The notes under the pieces were generated by a model. It was not told the DNA's origin. It saw nothing but the letters and a program-made list of their open reading frames with translations, and did no database searches. A DNA stretch of 64,000 nucleotides, taken from Hawksworthiomyces lignivorus (taxonomy: Eukaryota; Ascomycota; Sordariomycetes; Ophiostomatales; Ophiostomataceae). Where the stretch lies: the NCBI GenBank assembly GCA_002917075.1, contig NTMA01000032.1, forward strand, positions 310,001 through 374,000. Direction: 5' to 3'. Both the position numbers and the translations under genes were made by a program. Of the stretch, positions 43,680 through 54,230 are shown piece after piece (position 1 is the first letter of the stretch; each line of letters begins with the position of its first letter).

Positions 43680-45454
43680 TTAGGAGACAGCAAACTTGCT
43701 TCGCCGCCGCAGATTCGCTCCAAAGAAATAGAGCGCAAAAAGCCCGCCGACGCAGAGGAGGCTGAGGCCGGCGATGAGGCTCACGCCGCCGCCGATGCCG
43801 AGGTTTTGAAAGAGCGGCGGCGAAAACAGAACGGCGGCGCCGGCGAAGAGGCAGCGGGCGGCGGTGTTCGCCGCAAACAGAGAGCCGGCGTAGCGGGGGT
43901 ACGTAAAGGGCAGGTAGTTGAGGACGGCCTGGGTGACAATGATGATGCCGCCCACAGTAATGGCAACGCCGATCATGCAGACCGCCCAGTGGATGGACGC
44001 ACGCGCGGTCCAAGCTGTACAACATCAAGAGTCAGCAGATTGGATAGATTGGCCATGGCAGAAAGCAGAGGCGCGGGTCTCTAGAGTCCTTACCGAAAAT
44101 GAAGAGGCCGATGGGAAGAAGGAAAGACGCGAACAGGCCGAGCCACAGCTGCGCCTCTGGGGGCGGAAGATTGTTCGGGTCGGCAAGGCGCCTGGTCATG
44201 ACAAAATACTGATACGCGACGATGATGGCCGTCGCAACGATCAGCCCGACCAGGACGCATATGAACGCCAGGCCGATGGAGCCCAGGTCAAAGCCGTATA
44301 TGCCGCTAAACACGAGGGGGAACGACTCGAAGAACGAGTAGTATGTCCCGTAGGCCAGCGCCATGTACACGGTCGTGAATAGCACCGCGGGGTCCAAGGC
44401 GTTGATCTGCCAGGGCTTCGCCAGCGCATTGTACGTAACGGTGCGAAAGTGCATGTCTGCCTGGCGAATCTCCGACTCCGATTTGAGGTCCGTCCGGCCG
44501 GTGACTCTCCGCAAGCGCTGCGCGCGCCGCAGCAAAATTTTATCTGCCGAAGTCTCCGGCAAGACCAAGACCATGACGACGGCGACGGGAACGGAGATCC
44601 AGAGGAGCTCCCAAGAGCTCCATCTCCAGTTCTCGTGTTCGACGGCAAAGCCTGCGAGGAGCGGAGCGAGGGCCTGTCGGTTGCGTGTTAGCTTCATTCG
44701 ACTCTTCCCATGCTAGCGAGAGGCATGAACCCACCGGTGCCAAAGCTGCACAGCCTGCCCATATCGTGATCATGTAGCCCGTATAGGCAGCACTGATAAA
44801 GTCGCCATAGCTCGCGCCGACAGTGGCCAAGGCCGGGGAGCAGAGGAAACCGAGCAAAAAACGGATGACCAAGAAGCCCGGGAAATTGTTGACAAACACG
44901 GTAGGGATGGTCAGAATGGCAAACAGCGAGAACGTAATGGCATAGGGCGGGTTGCGTCCAATTGCCGGTATTTCGGTCAGCGGAGAAAACAACAGAGGGG
45001 CCACGCCGTACCCGAAAACGTAGAGCGTCAGACCAAGGGACGCGACAGTCTCGCTGACGCCGAAATCTTCTTCAACCCCATACACGCTCGGGGTATAAAT
45101 AGACGAGCCGAGATAAGCAGAGAAGGAGTATATTGCCAAGAGCACAGCGACCCAGACCTTCTTGCGTATCGGCCAGTTGTGCGGGTTTTCGGGGTCGTCA
45201 TCAGAATACCATGTCACGGTCTGGTCCTGGATGCTCTCTATGCTGGCTTTCGATTCTCGCTCGCTGGAGGTCGCGGGTTCCGCATCTGCAGAATCAGAAG
45301 CGACCACGCTGCTCTTCTGCAGACTTTGTCTGTTTGCGGGCAACGAAGAAGGCAGTTGAAAACCATCACGTTCTTCGGGGAACTTTAACAATCGACGGCC
45401 GTATTCGGTCAATCTCAGGAGATCGCCAACGGCAGAATCACGGATGACTTCCAT
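43680..45454 (-). CDS. MFS drug:H+ antiporter (DHA1, Flu1/polyamine-type)
   Basis: Plasma-membrane exporter. Exons 45454-44735, 44673-44094 and 44014-43680 give 544 aa. A hydrophilic N-terminus (about 85 residues) leads to DDPENPHNWPIRKKVWV, the standard entry to the first span in this family. SSIYTPSVYGVEEDFGVSE follows, then RFLLGFLCSPALATVGASYG. Intron 2 restores GLFIFAWTARASIHW. The last exon has the closing spans and the tail NLRRRSKFAVS. Twelve spans are expected. The likely substrate class is toxic small molecules or polyamines. It sits alone between two HET genes and is not part of an evident biosynthetic cluster. Confidence 0.92.
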
Positions 45455-46867
45455 GTCGGTAGCGCAGAGGAAGAGGCCATGAAATGAAGGACAAGAAGAC
45501 TGATGCAGAAGCTTCCTAGATGGCTTAGAGCCATACTGGACCGCATCTCCGATTTAAATAACAAGTTGTTATTGTTCATTCTCCTAATCGATTTATAAGC
45601 TCATGGAAGCACGGAGCGGAGGGAAGTCGAGAATCTTTTCCAGACGAGATCTCGAGCGCAACGCTAGCCCAAACTGAGCATTGCCGTATTAAAGGTCAGA
45701 AGTGGACCTCAATTGTATTAGTTGCCGTCCCGCAACCTAGACTCAGTGTGGTTAGCGTTGCGCCCGGAACGTGTTGCAAAACAAATCTCCGGCTTGCTTC
45801 GAACACTCGTACCGCCCGTCTCATCCAGCCCCATCTACCACAGAGCCCAATTTTGGGGTTTCCGCCTCTTTGGCCTCATTGAAAGCTGCTTTGCCTTTCT
45901 CTATAAGAGCTACGGAGTAGTTACATGCTCCTATTTGAAAGAAGCCTCTAGAACGTAATCACCTCACTCTAGATTCATCTACTAGCTTTCTGTTTCAGCT
46001 CAAATTTTGTTTTTTTTTTTGAGCTTCCCAATTATTATTATTGATAGTACTCCATATAGAGTACAGGCGTCATGAGTTATGCTAACGTGTTATCTCACAC
46101 GTAAATGTTCACATGAAAATTTCCTCTTTCGGGTCCGTTCGGCGCTGCACAGTCTAGCACTGCCGCTAAGTACTTCTGCACAGGCTGTGCTTTGCAGCTA
46201 GCTATTATTACCTGCGCCGCATACGCTGCGCTTACTTCTAGCAAGGGACTTGAAAATAGACCTAGAGAATTTTTTTTTTAAAAAAAAAAAACATCTCCAT
46301 GCATTATGAGTTCTCTCAAGTTATTTTGCCAGAGATCTAAGCGATAACATTTCCTGTGCAATAGAGAAGGGGGTCTAGGGCTTTAGGGCTCTATGGGCCA
46401 TTCTTTTGCACTGAATTGACAGAGACAAAAGCAATTAACCTGAACAAAAGCAAATGCTTCTATAGAGTTTGATGACACCCTTGAATTAAAGACTACTTAA
46501 AACACGGTGACCCAACATCAAGAAGATGTAGTGTAAAAGGCACCGAGCCTTGTCAAAGCTGCCGATAAAAAAACAGAAAAAACGTACGAAAAATGCTCAT
46601 ACCAGTCGCCAAAAGGAGGGTAGGACGTCAAAAATAACAATCAGGCTTACGCCATCAAGAGCATAGGAAAAATGAAACCAATACATTGACTTTTTAAAGG
46701 GTAAAGGTGGTAGTACTTCGACGGTTGCACGCCGAAACAATGAACCCATGTACTAGTGAGACGTAGATTCTTGCACTTTCTGTACCACTCGCCATCCACT
46801 TTACTAAATTTATACTAAAATCAAATGCGCTAGCACCAGAGGTACTTCCGATCGTCCCAGCTCCCAT
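45455..46867. other. AT-rich intergenic
   Basis: 1.4 kb, AT-rich with T and A homopolymers (46008-46020, 46270-46291). No exon, RNA gene or transposon domain is visible. Confidence 0.45.
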
Positions 46868-49090
46868 TCAGACGATAGTTACAGTTTCCGTCTTCCACCG
46901 TTCTCTCCTCAGCTCCATAACTACTCCTTTGGCAGCCATCTGCGTCTCTGTCCCTTCCGTCTTCGGACCCAGGCGCACAGTACGGGAAGATTCAATCTCC
47001 TTTAACTTAGCCATAAGATCTAGCGATGCCGCATGTCCCTCAGAAAAATGATATAGCGTGAGTACGCCAACACGGCGATACACATTGATGCCGTTTGAGA
47101 CCTCAGCAGTGGCTTCCAGCACAAGCAGATCTAGTGACGACATGTCCTTAAGCATCTGCAATGCTGCGAAATGGCCTCCAGGTGGAGAAGAGTACTTGTG
47201 TTCCACACCTCCCGGGCTTTCTCTCTCGACGATTTCTGAAAGATGCCGCTCAAATTCAGAAATTGGTGCTTCCGTAGATTTCCATTCCTTGTGGTAAAGT
47301 CTTGGTACTTTCTTCAAAGGACCGGTGATGGTGACACTACCACTTTTTATAGCGCCAAATGGATGGCGTTGGTCAACGAGGTCGATCTGAACATCCTCGA
47401 CTTGTGATAAAGCCGAGAAACAAGTATTGTTCTTCTGGCTATTCTTCACAAGCTCATAACCAACACTGGCCCAGCTCCAAGATGGAAAGGGTGTATTAGT
47501 TACTTGTATATTGAGCGAATATTGTCGAGAAATAAGTTTTGCACCTTCGATATGCCATAGAAGCCCTCGGATCAAGTCTGGTCTCCATAACCCAGCTACG
47601 TACTCGGGGCTCCGAATCGTGTTACTGAATATTCTGGCGATACCTGAGATTGCTACAAGACGATCGCTGATGTGGCTGAATCTTTTCTGGGTGTATTCCT
47701 CGATTAGATCGTACCACAAACGAAACGTTTCCGGGTTCGAAAGTAAGGGATAATCCAGGCTGATTGGTAAGTAGTGTGGAAGCCGTTTGAATTTCATAAA
47801 TGTCCCCAGTTCCCAGAGCCATCCAGATCCAAAAGCTGCATCATCAGAGTATGTCAAGAATTTAGCTAGCTTATCATCTAGACGATTTGTTACTCCTCTT
47901 TCGAACCTCTCTTCTTCGCAACATTTCCAAATCATTTGAGAAGATGTGTAATGCAGTAGCCGACTAGGAAGAAGACCTTCTTGCATTGTCCATCCTCGGT
48001 TGCTCCAAGGTCCACTGAGTTCATCTTCGTTCTTGTCCCATTCTGCCGAGACGAACACTTTCGCGGCAGACTCGACATGTATAGAGTCTTCAGCTGGATT
48101 CCTAGACCGTCGAATAGGAATATACTTTAATTCGCGTTCCTTCAGAAATCCACTCGTGACAGATTTTGCGCTAGCGACGACAAGAGTCATCGTCGACCCT
48201 CCGTAGATTTCATCCATTTTGGAAGCCTGTACCTCCCAGTCTTCTGCATTGTTGTCTTGAATAATGCATAGGGCATCAATCCAAATATAGGTGATTCCCA
48301 AAGCTCTAGTGACCAATATGGCATCCTGGATAGTAGCATCGAATTCGGCCAAAGGGATTCCATTCCTCAGCCTGTTCACAGTGTCCGCGGTAAGCTTCAG
48401 CGATGGCTCTTCCCCCCAGCAGTAGCTTAGTGATACCCATTTTGGCTGTTGAGAACCAGGAGAGATTTCTACCAGAAAAGGGTTCTGAGTTTCGTTGCCG
48501 ACGTTAATCAATCGTTTGGGCGACTTTTGAAATTTTGCGGACGGTTTGCAAGAGTCATGGTTCTTTAAACAGTCTCTCAACCAGCCGGAAGCAATTCCGA
48601 GAGACGTTTTAGAGCCGGGATTCTTCTCACTCATCTTTAGAATCGGTGGCGAACTGTCTTCCTTTATCATGCAAAGCCGGAAACACTCATTCACTGCAGA
48701 TCAGTATTAGTGTTCTTTACACATTTTACGAAGGCAATTCTTACCATCAACTTCGTCCATATATACATCGAGGCCGCATAGCTTAATGAAACCCTCTTCA
48801 GTATCATAACACACATCGATCTTATTGTTACATGCACGGATGACGATCGGTAAACCTCTTGTGTCTTCCGGATCAGCAACTTCTCTTTTCTTGAAGGCTC
48901 TGAATATGATTTTGCAAAGATCGCAACGCTGGCTTGATATTTCGATCTCGAAGATGTCGTGGTGGAGATCAACCCTTGGTGACGAGGTATCATAATCCTC
49001 GACATTTGCTTGCTTATCTCGACACTGTTGAAGGCAAGCAACAAGGAGGGTACGAAAATCCACACCTTTGCAGGTCACGCACAAGGTCAT
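46868..49090 (-). CDS. HET-domain protein with N-terminal Cys motif
   Basis: Two exons, 49090-48745 and 48693-46868, give 723 aa; the join GAT G|TG AAT keeps the frame. The start is ATG 49090 (MTLCVTCKGVDF). The N-terminal part has CVTC and CDLCK, a possible zinc site seen in many HET proteins. The HET domain follows: WVSLSYCWGEEP, FDATIQDAILVTRALGITYIWIDALCIIQD, then EDWEVQASKMDEIYGGSTMTLVVASA, followed by RGWTMQEGLLPSRLLHYTSSQMIW. The C-terminus is the usual Trp-rich tail (PFPSWSWASV). Predicted to act in the cytosol in incompatibility or self-recognition. It is of a different subgroup from the HET gene at 40.7 kb. Confidence 0.93.
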
Positions 49091-49905
49091 TTGCAGATAT
49101 GGTAGAAGCAGATGGCGTGAAGAGACGTTGAGCAATTACGCATACCAGATGGGGCTATAGCCAGAAGGTCAGCTACCGGTGGGCGCGGAAGAAAGAGCCT
49201 GACGTTCTACCGTTCCTCTAGGTAGGTCTGCTAATCTATTCTAGAAGTGTCTCTCCCGAGCTTAGTCAAATGTAGGTAGCAGGAAATTTGTACTTGTGTG
49301 GCATTGGAATTGGGGCTAAGGCGGAGAAGATGGCGCGAAAAAAGAAGCATTTCGCTCCTCAAGGCAAAGAAGGCTGTGGGCTGTGGGCTGTGCTTTGTTC
49401 AGCGGGTTTGTCGAGTATATGTTCTCCAAAGTATCCCGCGTTTGATGGGATCGTAAGATACCTGACTAAGCAAAAGAGAAAATTTTGGCCATTAGTATGC
49501 AAGGCAAAGCCACCAGAATGGACCAAAAAGAAAAGATATACACGGGTCTGCATAGGCGCACGTCTTAACAGAGGAAATTTTCCGGTGAACATTTTTCGTG
49601 TGGGATAATGGACTGCTATCCCTTTGAACCCCGCCGATTAACCGCTGTACAACTAATTCTCTCTGCTTGATCTGGATAAGTGGAGTAGATCCAAAGTGCT
49701 TTTGTATGAGCAACCCAAACGGAATCTCGCGGAGACCCGTAAAATTCTCAAGAGGCAACAGCTTATGAATATGGTTCAATGTGTTAACTATGTCATATAC
49801 TTCGTGCTGTTCCCTCTTACATACTATCCACCCTTGTGTGTATTATCGTCTTCTTAATGTGATTAACTATATGTGACTGAAAAGGTTAATAATATGTCTG
49901 CGTAA
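49091..49905. other. intergenic
   Basis: 815 bp without a supported exon on either strand. Confidence 0.4.
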
Positions 49906-50448
49906 CTATGTGGCAAATATATCCAAATCTTTTCCTCTTTCAATTGACCGATTGAATTCGTCTGAGACTTCCGAATGTAGAAATAGCTCTTCAAAACAAA
50001 AGTCCACCGGGTCAATAGAATTGAGCTCTTCACTCGTTAAAGAGAGGCCACCCTGGTCCATAATGAAATCCAACGACTGAGTTCCAGCAACTGGCATAAA
50101 GCCCTCATCTAATAAGACTGGGATCCCTGCCATGGCACTCCATCCTGCATCGTTCCGAGATGAGGGCCCCGTAAAAAGTCTGTCTTGGTTTTGAATATTG
50201 GTAGGTTTTATATTTCTGACCTCTCTCGTAATAGTCACAGCTGCAGTCGGCTCAGTACTATCCTCATTGGAAGTATTGTGTGGCGGCGACATCTCCAAAT
50301 CAGAAAGCCGCGCGGAGACAAAGTCTCTCTTGATGCTGGCCAGCCCCTGGGCCAAAATATCACGAAGACGAAGGTTTCGAATTTCCGAAGACATGGACCA
50401 AACCTCATTCTCCTTCAAAAGTTCTTCGATGATTTCGGGCCCGCGACG
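49906..50448 (-). other. in-frame continuation of the HEAT/zinc-finger ORF after a TGA
   Basis: Directly after TGA 50451-50449 the same frame stays open for 180 codons (RRGPEIIEELLKENEVWSMS, then LRLRDILAQGLASIKRDF, and an acidic C-terminus) to TAG 49906. No intron signals surround the TGA and no frame shift is needed. The tail therefore looks like the original C-terminus of the upstream gene. It could be lost by a nonsense change, translated by readthrough, or be a separate gene from an internal ATG at about 50418. Confidence 0.5.
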
Positions 50449-52053
50449 TCAAGAATATTCGTGGAACTCATGGATATCAGCAGACAGCTCAGGATCCATG
50501 TACGGGGATTCCGGTCTGTCGCAACCAGGGAAAACGATGTCCCAGATTTGGAACCACTGCTCATCTTCGAGGAGTTTCGAGTCAGACCTTTTGGACAATG
50601 CCCGCCTCTGTTGATGAGAAATACCCTGGAGCATCCCCGAGGAGGTTTGGCAGATGATATCCCCCCTAACGTGGGTATCATGTGACTCTTGGTCCTGGAA
50701 AACTGCAAAGCAGCGCGAACAGTAGAAATGGCAGTAGTGCACCCTATCCAAGTGCTGTTTGACATCGCGAATTCTAGAGAGGAACAATTTCCTACAGCGT
50801 GGATGGCTGGCTGCGTCATGTTTCCAAAAAGGGCATGCGAGTGGCCGTTTGGAAGACGAGTCCAATCGTACCTTTTTCACTACGGCGTCAGATGTTTGTG
50901 CGTTAGTACCATCTCGGTTATTCTCATTTTCGTTCCTTGTTCTCTTCCGAGATGACTGCCCCTGGTTGTTGTAACTGGACCGACTCTGTTCCGGTCGAGT
51001 GGATGATGGCTGCCGGCTGGATGATGGTAATGAGTCTCCCCTCTTTCTAACCCAAAACTCTTCGAGGAGTCTATTAAGTACGATTTTTATCAATGTGTGA
51101 ATAGTGTCATTAGGGCCGATAGAGCCAGAATCCAGTAGTGAATCGGAAATTGAGACCATGTCCGAATCCAGGGACGATCCTGATGAACCAGCCCTGTCGT
51201 CGATATAGTGAGTGTTTGTGATTGGAGTGTCTGTGACGGAAATTATTGAAGCAGGTGATGATGCGGAGCTTGTGGTAGCAGTTGTCACTACTGTCGAAGA
51301 ATCATTAGTAGCCATCTGTACCGCTTGTGGCATCTCTTGAGGAAGTGCTGTACGTCCTCGAAGCGCCATCGCTGCTGCCTCTCTGACGTTGTTATCATCG
51401 TCGAGCAGTGGTGCAATTTGCATTGTTTCTTGAGAAAGTGTTGTATGGCCTTGAAGCGCAGTCTGTGCTGTCCATATGACTCTGCTATAATCGTCGTCAA
51501 GTCGTGTTGCAATTGCTTGTAGTATTTCTTGGGGAAGTGTTGTGTGGCCTCGAAGCGTAATCACTGCTGCCCGTCTGACGCTGCTATCATCGTCGTCGAG
51601 TCGTGCTGCAATTGCTTGTAGTATTTCTTGGGGAAGTGTTGTGTGGCCTCGAAGCGTGATCACTGCTGCCCGTCTGACGCTGCTATCATCGTCGTCGAGT
51701 CGTGCTACAATTGCTTGCTGTATTTCTTGGGGGAGTGTTGTATGGCCTTGAAGCGCAATTACTGCTGCCTCTCTGACGCTGCTATCATCGTCGTCGAGTC
51801 GTGCTGCAATTGCTTGTAGTATTTCTGGAGGAAGTGCTCTATGGCTTTGAAGCGCCTCTTGCGATCCGGGGCAGCTTGCGTGAACAGCTACTCTTTTTGA
51901 AGTGCGCTGGTCTCTCTTCGAAGTGTGCAGATCGCTCTTGGAAGAAAATGACAATTTGTATCCACGTTTACGTGAGAAATTTTGCTGGGTTTGCTGTCGA
52001 TGATCGATGCTGGAATGAGGCTGCGAAGGTTTAAGTAAATCATCCCATGTCAA
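50449..52053 (-). CDS. HEAT-repeat protein with C-terminal zinc-finger region
   Basis: About 534 codons. Residues from about 65 to 240 are HEAT-like repeats of 33 aa (LPQEILQAIAARLDDDDSSV...). A Ser-rich linker follows, then a zinc-finger block common in fungal NLR-associated and C2H2-like proteins (LACPFWKHDAASHPRCR, then VKQHLDRVHYCHFYCSRCF). No ATG starts the frame. ELTWDDLLKPSQ follows a good acceptor (ATTCTAG) at about 52057, so a short first exon must lie upstream of 52080; I could not fix it. The frame ends at TGA 50449 and continues in phase for 180 codons. Such repeat and zinc-finger sets occur in proteins tied to recognition or NLR networks, but no NACHT or NB-ARC domain is present. 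Confidence 0.7.
   Translation of the reverse strand: MTWDDLLKPSQPHSSIDHRQQTQQNFSRKRGYKLSFSSKSDLHTSKRDQRTSKRVAVHASCPGSQEALQSHRALPPEILQAIAARLDDDDSSVREAAVIALQGHTTLPQEIQQAIVARLDDDDSSVRRAAVITLRGHTTLPQEILQAIAARLDDDDSSVRRAAVITLRGHTTLPQEILQAIATRLDDDYSRVIWTAQTALQGHTTLSQETMQIAPLLDDDNNVREAAAMALRGRTALPQEMPQAVQMATNDSSTVVTTATTSSASSPASIISVTDTPITNTHYIDDRAGSSGSSLDSDMVSISDSLLDSGSIGPNDTIHTLIKIVLNRLLEEFWVRKRGDSLPSSSRQPSSTRPEQSRSSYNNQGQSSRKRTRNENENNRDGTNAQTSDAVVKKVRLDSSSKRPLACPFWKHDAASHPRCRKLFLSRIRDVKQHLDRVHYCHFYCSRCFAVFQDQESHDTHVRGDIICQTSSGMLQGISHQQRRALSKRSDSKLLEDEQWFQIWDIVFPGCDRPESPYMDPELSADIHEFHEYS
51350..51845. repeat. 99-bp tandem repeats encoding HEAT-like units
   Basis: About five units with an exact 99-bp period, for example GTGTGGCCTCGAAGCG at 51542 and 51641. 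These two adjacent units differ at about five of 99 bases. Each encodes 33 residues. The same period as the ankyrin array at 37.7 kb is coincidental in sequence terms, since the two arrays are unrelated. High identity marks recent copying. Confidence 0.9.
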
Positions 52054-52059
52054 CTCTAG

Positions 52060-52734
52060 AATATTAATTAGCTTGACTTAATTCCGTACAATCCCAAATG
52101 AAGCATGCGGTAGCTCGCACCATAAGCCGGAAGCTCAGAGACGTCTTCACATAGTGCATCCATAGAGTACGATATCGCAATGAAGCAATTTAGCTTCACA
52201 TCGGCTAGTTAATAGCTCGTGGCTCACAGCTCACGTGTAAGAATCAGTATGGAGAGAGCTATTAATTGGAAGAGGGATGAGCCTTCTCAAATAATAGTAT
52301 ATACGGTGCATAACTCACAGTATCTTAATGATATGCGTACAGTATCGACGTACTTTGTATGCTACGGAGTAAGCACTGCTCAAAATCACGACCAGGCTGT
52401 GGGAAGCCCCGATTGCTCTTGGCATGAGCAAAAAGTGCTGAAATACACAGCCGCTGAGCACAATGTGCTGTTCGTGCTGGTTGGTGCGTATCCCATGTCT
52501 CTTCTAGCTTCGAGACACACCTAAGCCAGATACAGACTATTAGTGCCTTTTCCACCAGGCTTGACTCTGCAGTCGAACACCCCCCAGCCGTTGTCATCCC
52601 AAAAAATACGTCCTTCTTGATAGGACAGATAGTACGGCTGATTGGGGCCAATAAATCACTAATGGCTCGTAATTGCTTGTTTGTAAAGTGATCTCTATTA
52701 TCTTCCCTCCTTTGTTGATCCTGACTTCTTTGGT
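52060..52734. other. intergenic, probably with the unseen 5' exon of the HEAT gene
   Basis: The first part (52080-52160) should hold the first exon of the HEAT/zinc-finger gene. ATG candidates exist there, but none can be chosen. The rest has no supported gene. Confidence 0.3.
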
Positions 52735-52935
52735 TTAACGTAATATATTAGCGGCCACCGCATATAAGCGACCGCCGCACTTTTCACCATCTCAATACAC
52801 ACATCCTCAATTATTACACCACCACATTAAAAATCTACTACAATTACATGCGAAAGCAGCTCAATTAGACCCTTTCGTAGGCTCTTTACATGTGCGTGCA
52901 TTATGGCCAGACTCATTGTAAGACTGCAGCACTGA
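52735..52935 (-). mobile_element. debris of a DNA transposon (zinc-knuckle tail and terminal sequence)
   Basis: On the minus strand the sequence reads SYNESGHNARTCKEP and a stop at 52861. This matches the CCHC knuckle (CxxCxxxGHNxRTC) at the end of many fungal pogo/Fot-type and MULE transposases; the leading Cys pair is out of frame. Next to it, 52750-52780 has two similar 13-mers, AGCGGCCACCGCA and AGCGACCGCCGCA, like sub-terminal repeats of such elements. No intact DDE domain is present. Confidence 0.4.
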
Positions 52936-53009
52936 ACCTTCCCGCCGGCAGCCCTCGCCGGAATACCCCGTCGCTGCGTTTCCAGTGATAACTGCTCTTC
53001 TACAGCCTT

Positions 53010-53720
53010 TTAGTCCACCTCTGGCGGCGCCACCTGGTCTCTGCTAAACTTGTAATCTTTGAAGAGGTGAAGGTTTTCCGCCGGGTGTATATCAACAGAG
53101 GTGCCTTTCGCCCAAATGGCAAGACGGTGACGCGCGAGGTATACTGCGAGCGCTATGTTGTAGGCGTGCATCTTTGTTTGGATGAAGCGGTCGTTTATCT
53201 TTATCAGCTCCCTGATACATGGTACCGATGTTCGTGTGGTACTTGGGGAGGAACTCAATGTTGTGATCATCGACAGCGAGTAGTGCCCGCGAGAATTGAG
53301 GTATTTGAAAACAGAAATGTTTAAACGCTTATCTGGAATAACAACGCGCATATACACGGCGGCGCCAGCGCGGCGCTTGTCATCCAGCTCTCTCTTGTTC
53401 GGTGAAGAAAAGGGATGGTCTTCAGTGAGGCGGCCGACCCTGATCGTCTCGTCTTCATTGCCCATTATCCAATGATCCGAAAAGATTTTGTCGAGGAACA
53501 GGGTCATCTCGGCTTCTGTGAGAGCCTATCCAGGAGTGCGCCGTCTCTTGACTTGCATTAAGAGGTCACGCAGGTCTACTTTCATCTCGTCCTTCACATC
53601 GGCAGCCTTATCGATTGTGTCGTGAGGAGCATCAGCATTTACACCACAATTCGTAACCAATTGACTCCGTTTTTGTTCCCACAAATAGCCTCTACTCTGA
53701 CAGGAAGCCGTCTATGCTTA
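53010..53720 (-). pseudogene. unrecognised decayed ORF with an in-frame TAG
   Basis: One minus-strand frame is open from about 53720 (RGYLWEQKRSQLVTNCGV) through VKDEMKVDLRDLLMQVKRRR to TAG 53528-53526. It then continues as ALTEAEMTLFLDKIFSDHWI to a stop at 53010. An ATG at 53507 would give 165 aa. Around 53250 another frame reads equally well, so a small indel is also possible. I do not recognise the family. It lies between transposon debris and a hairpin element and may belong to a dead mobile element. Confidence 0.35.
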
Positions 53721-54136
53721 GAAAGTGTGTATTCAAGAGCCTCCTTATTCTATTTTGTGAAAAGAACCCGGGAGTCTAGCTCCCTCTTTTGTATAGCCAT
53801 GAGCGCTGAGAAAGGGCAGAATTGCTCCAGACAGCTAAATCCTCCACCTCTCTACAGCACTGCGCAGGGGTCTTCACACCTCCAACTTAATGAATTCGCT
53901 GAAGAGAAGTAGGTGTTGGACCAGCTGCAAGGAGTTTTTTGAGGATCTGATCCTCGAAAAAAGGTCGATATTGCGATAATTGAATATGTTGAGGTGAGGA
54001 AGTCACCTTGGCAATTGTTGCTATTGAAAAAAAGGAAAATATCCTTATTGAAGGCTCATTGTTGAGAGGAAACCATTACAGAAATCTGACGTGAACTTGA
54101 AGTCAATCACAGTATGACGACAGCTGGAGAAAGTAA
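53721..54136. other. intergenic
   Basis: No gene supported. Confidence 0.35.
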
Positions 54137-54144
54137 CCGGCGCT

Positions 54145-54230
54145 GATACGATTTTTCGCACTACGGAGGGACCGCGAAGGGACCATGTCCCTTCGTGCTC
54201 CCTCCACCGCGTCATGTTTTTTTCGTATAG
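54145..54230. repeat. imperfect hairpin, MITE-like
   Basis: Core arms 54166-54183 (GAGGGACCGCGAAGGGAC) and 54187-54204 pair with two mismatches around a 3-nt CAT loop. Pairing seems to extend outward through ATACGA/TCGTAT near 54146 and 54224, for an element of about 85 bp. No gene is inside. Confidence 0.5.

Noticed and set aside
50449..52053. Reading the HEAT/zinc-finger gene as a full NLR
   Set aside because: No P-loop, NACHT or NB-ARC motif in this frame or within 2 kb on that strand.
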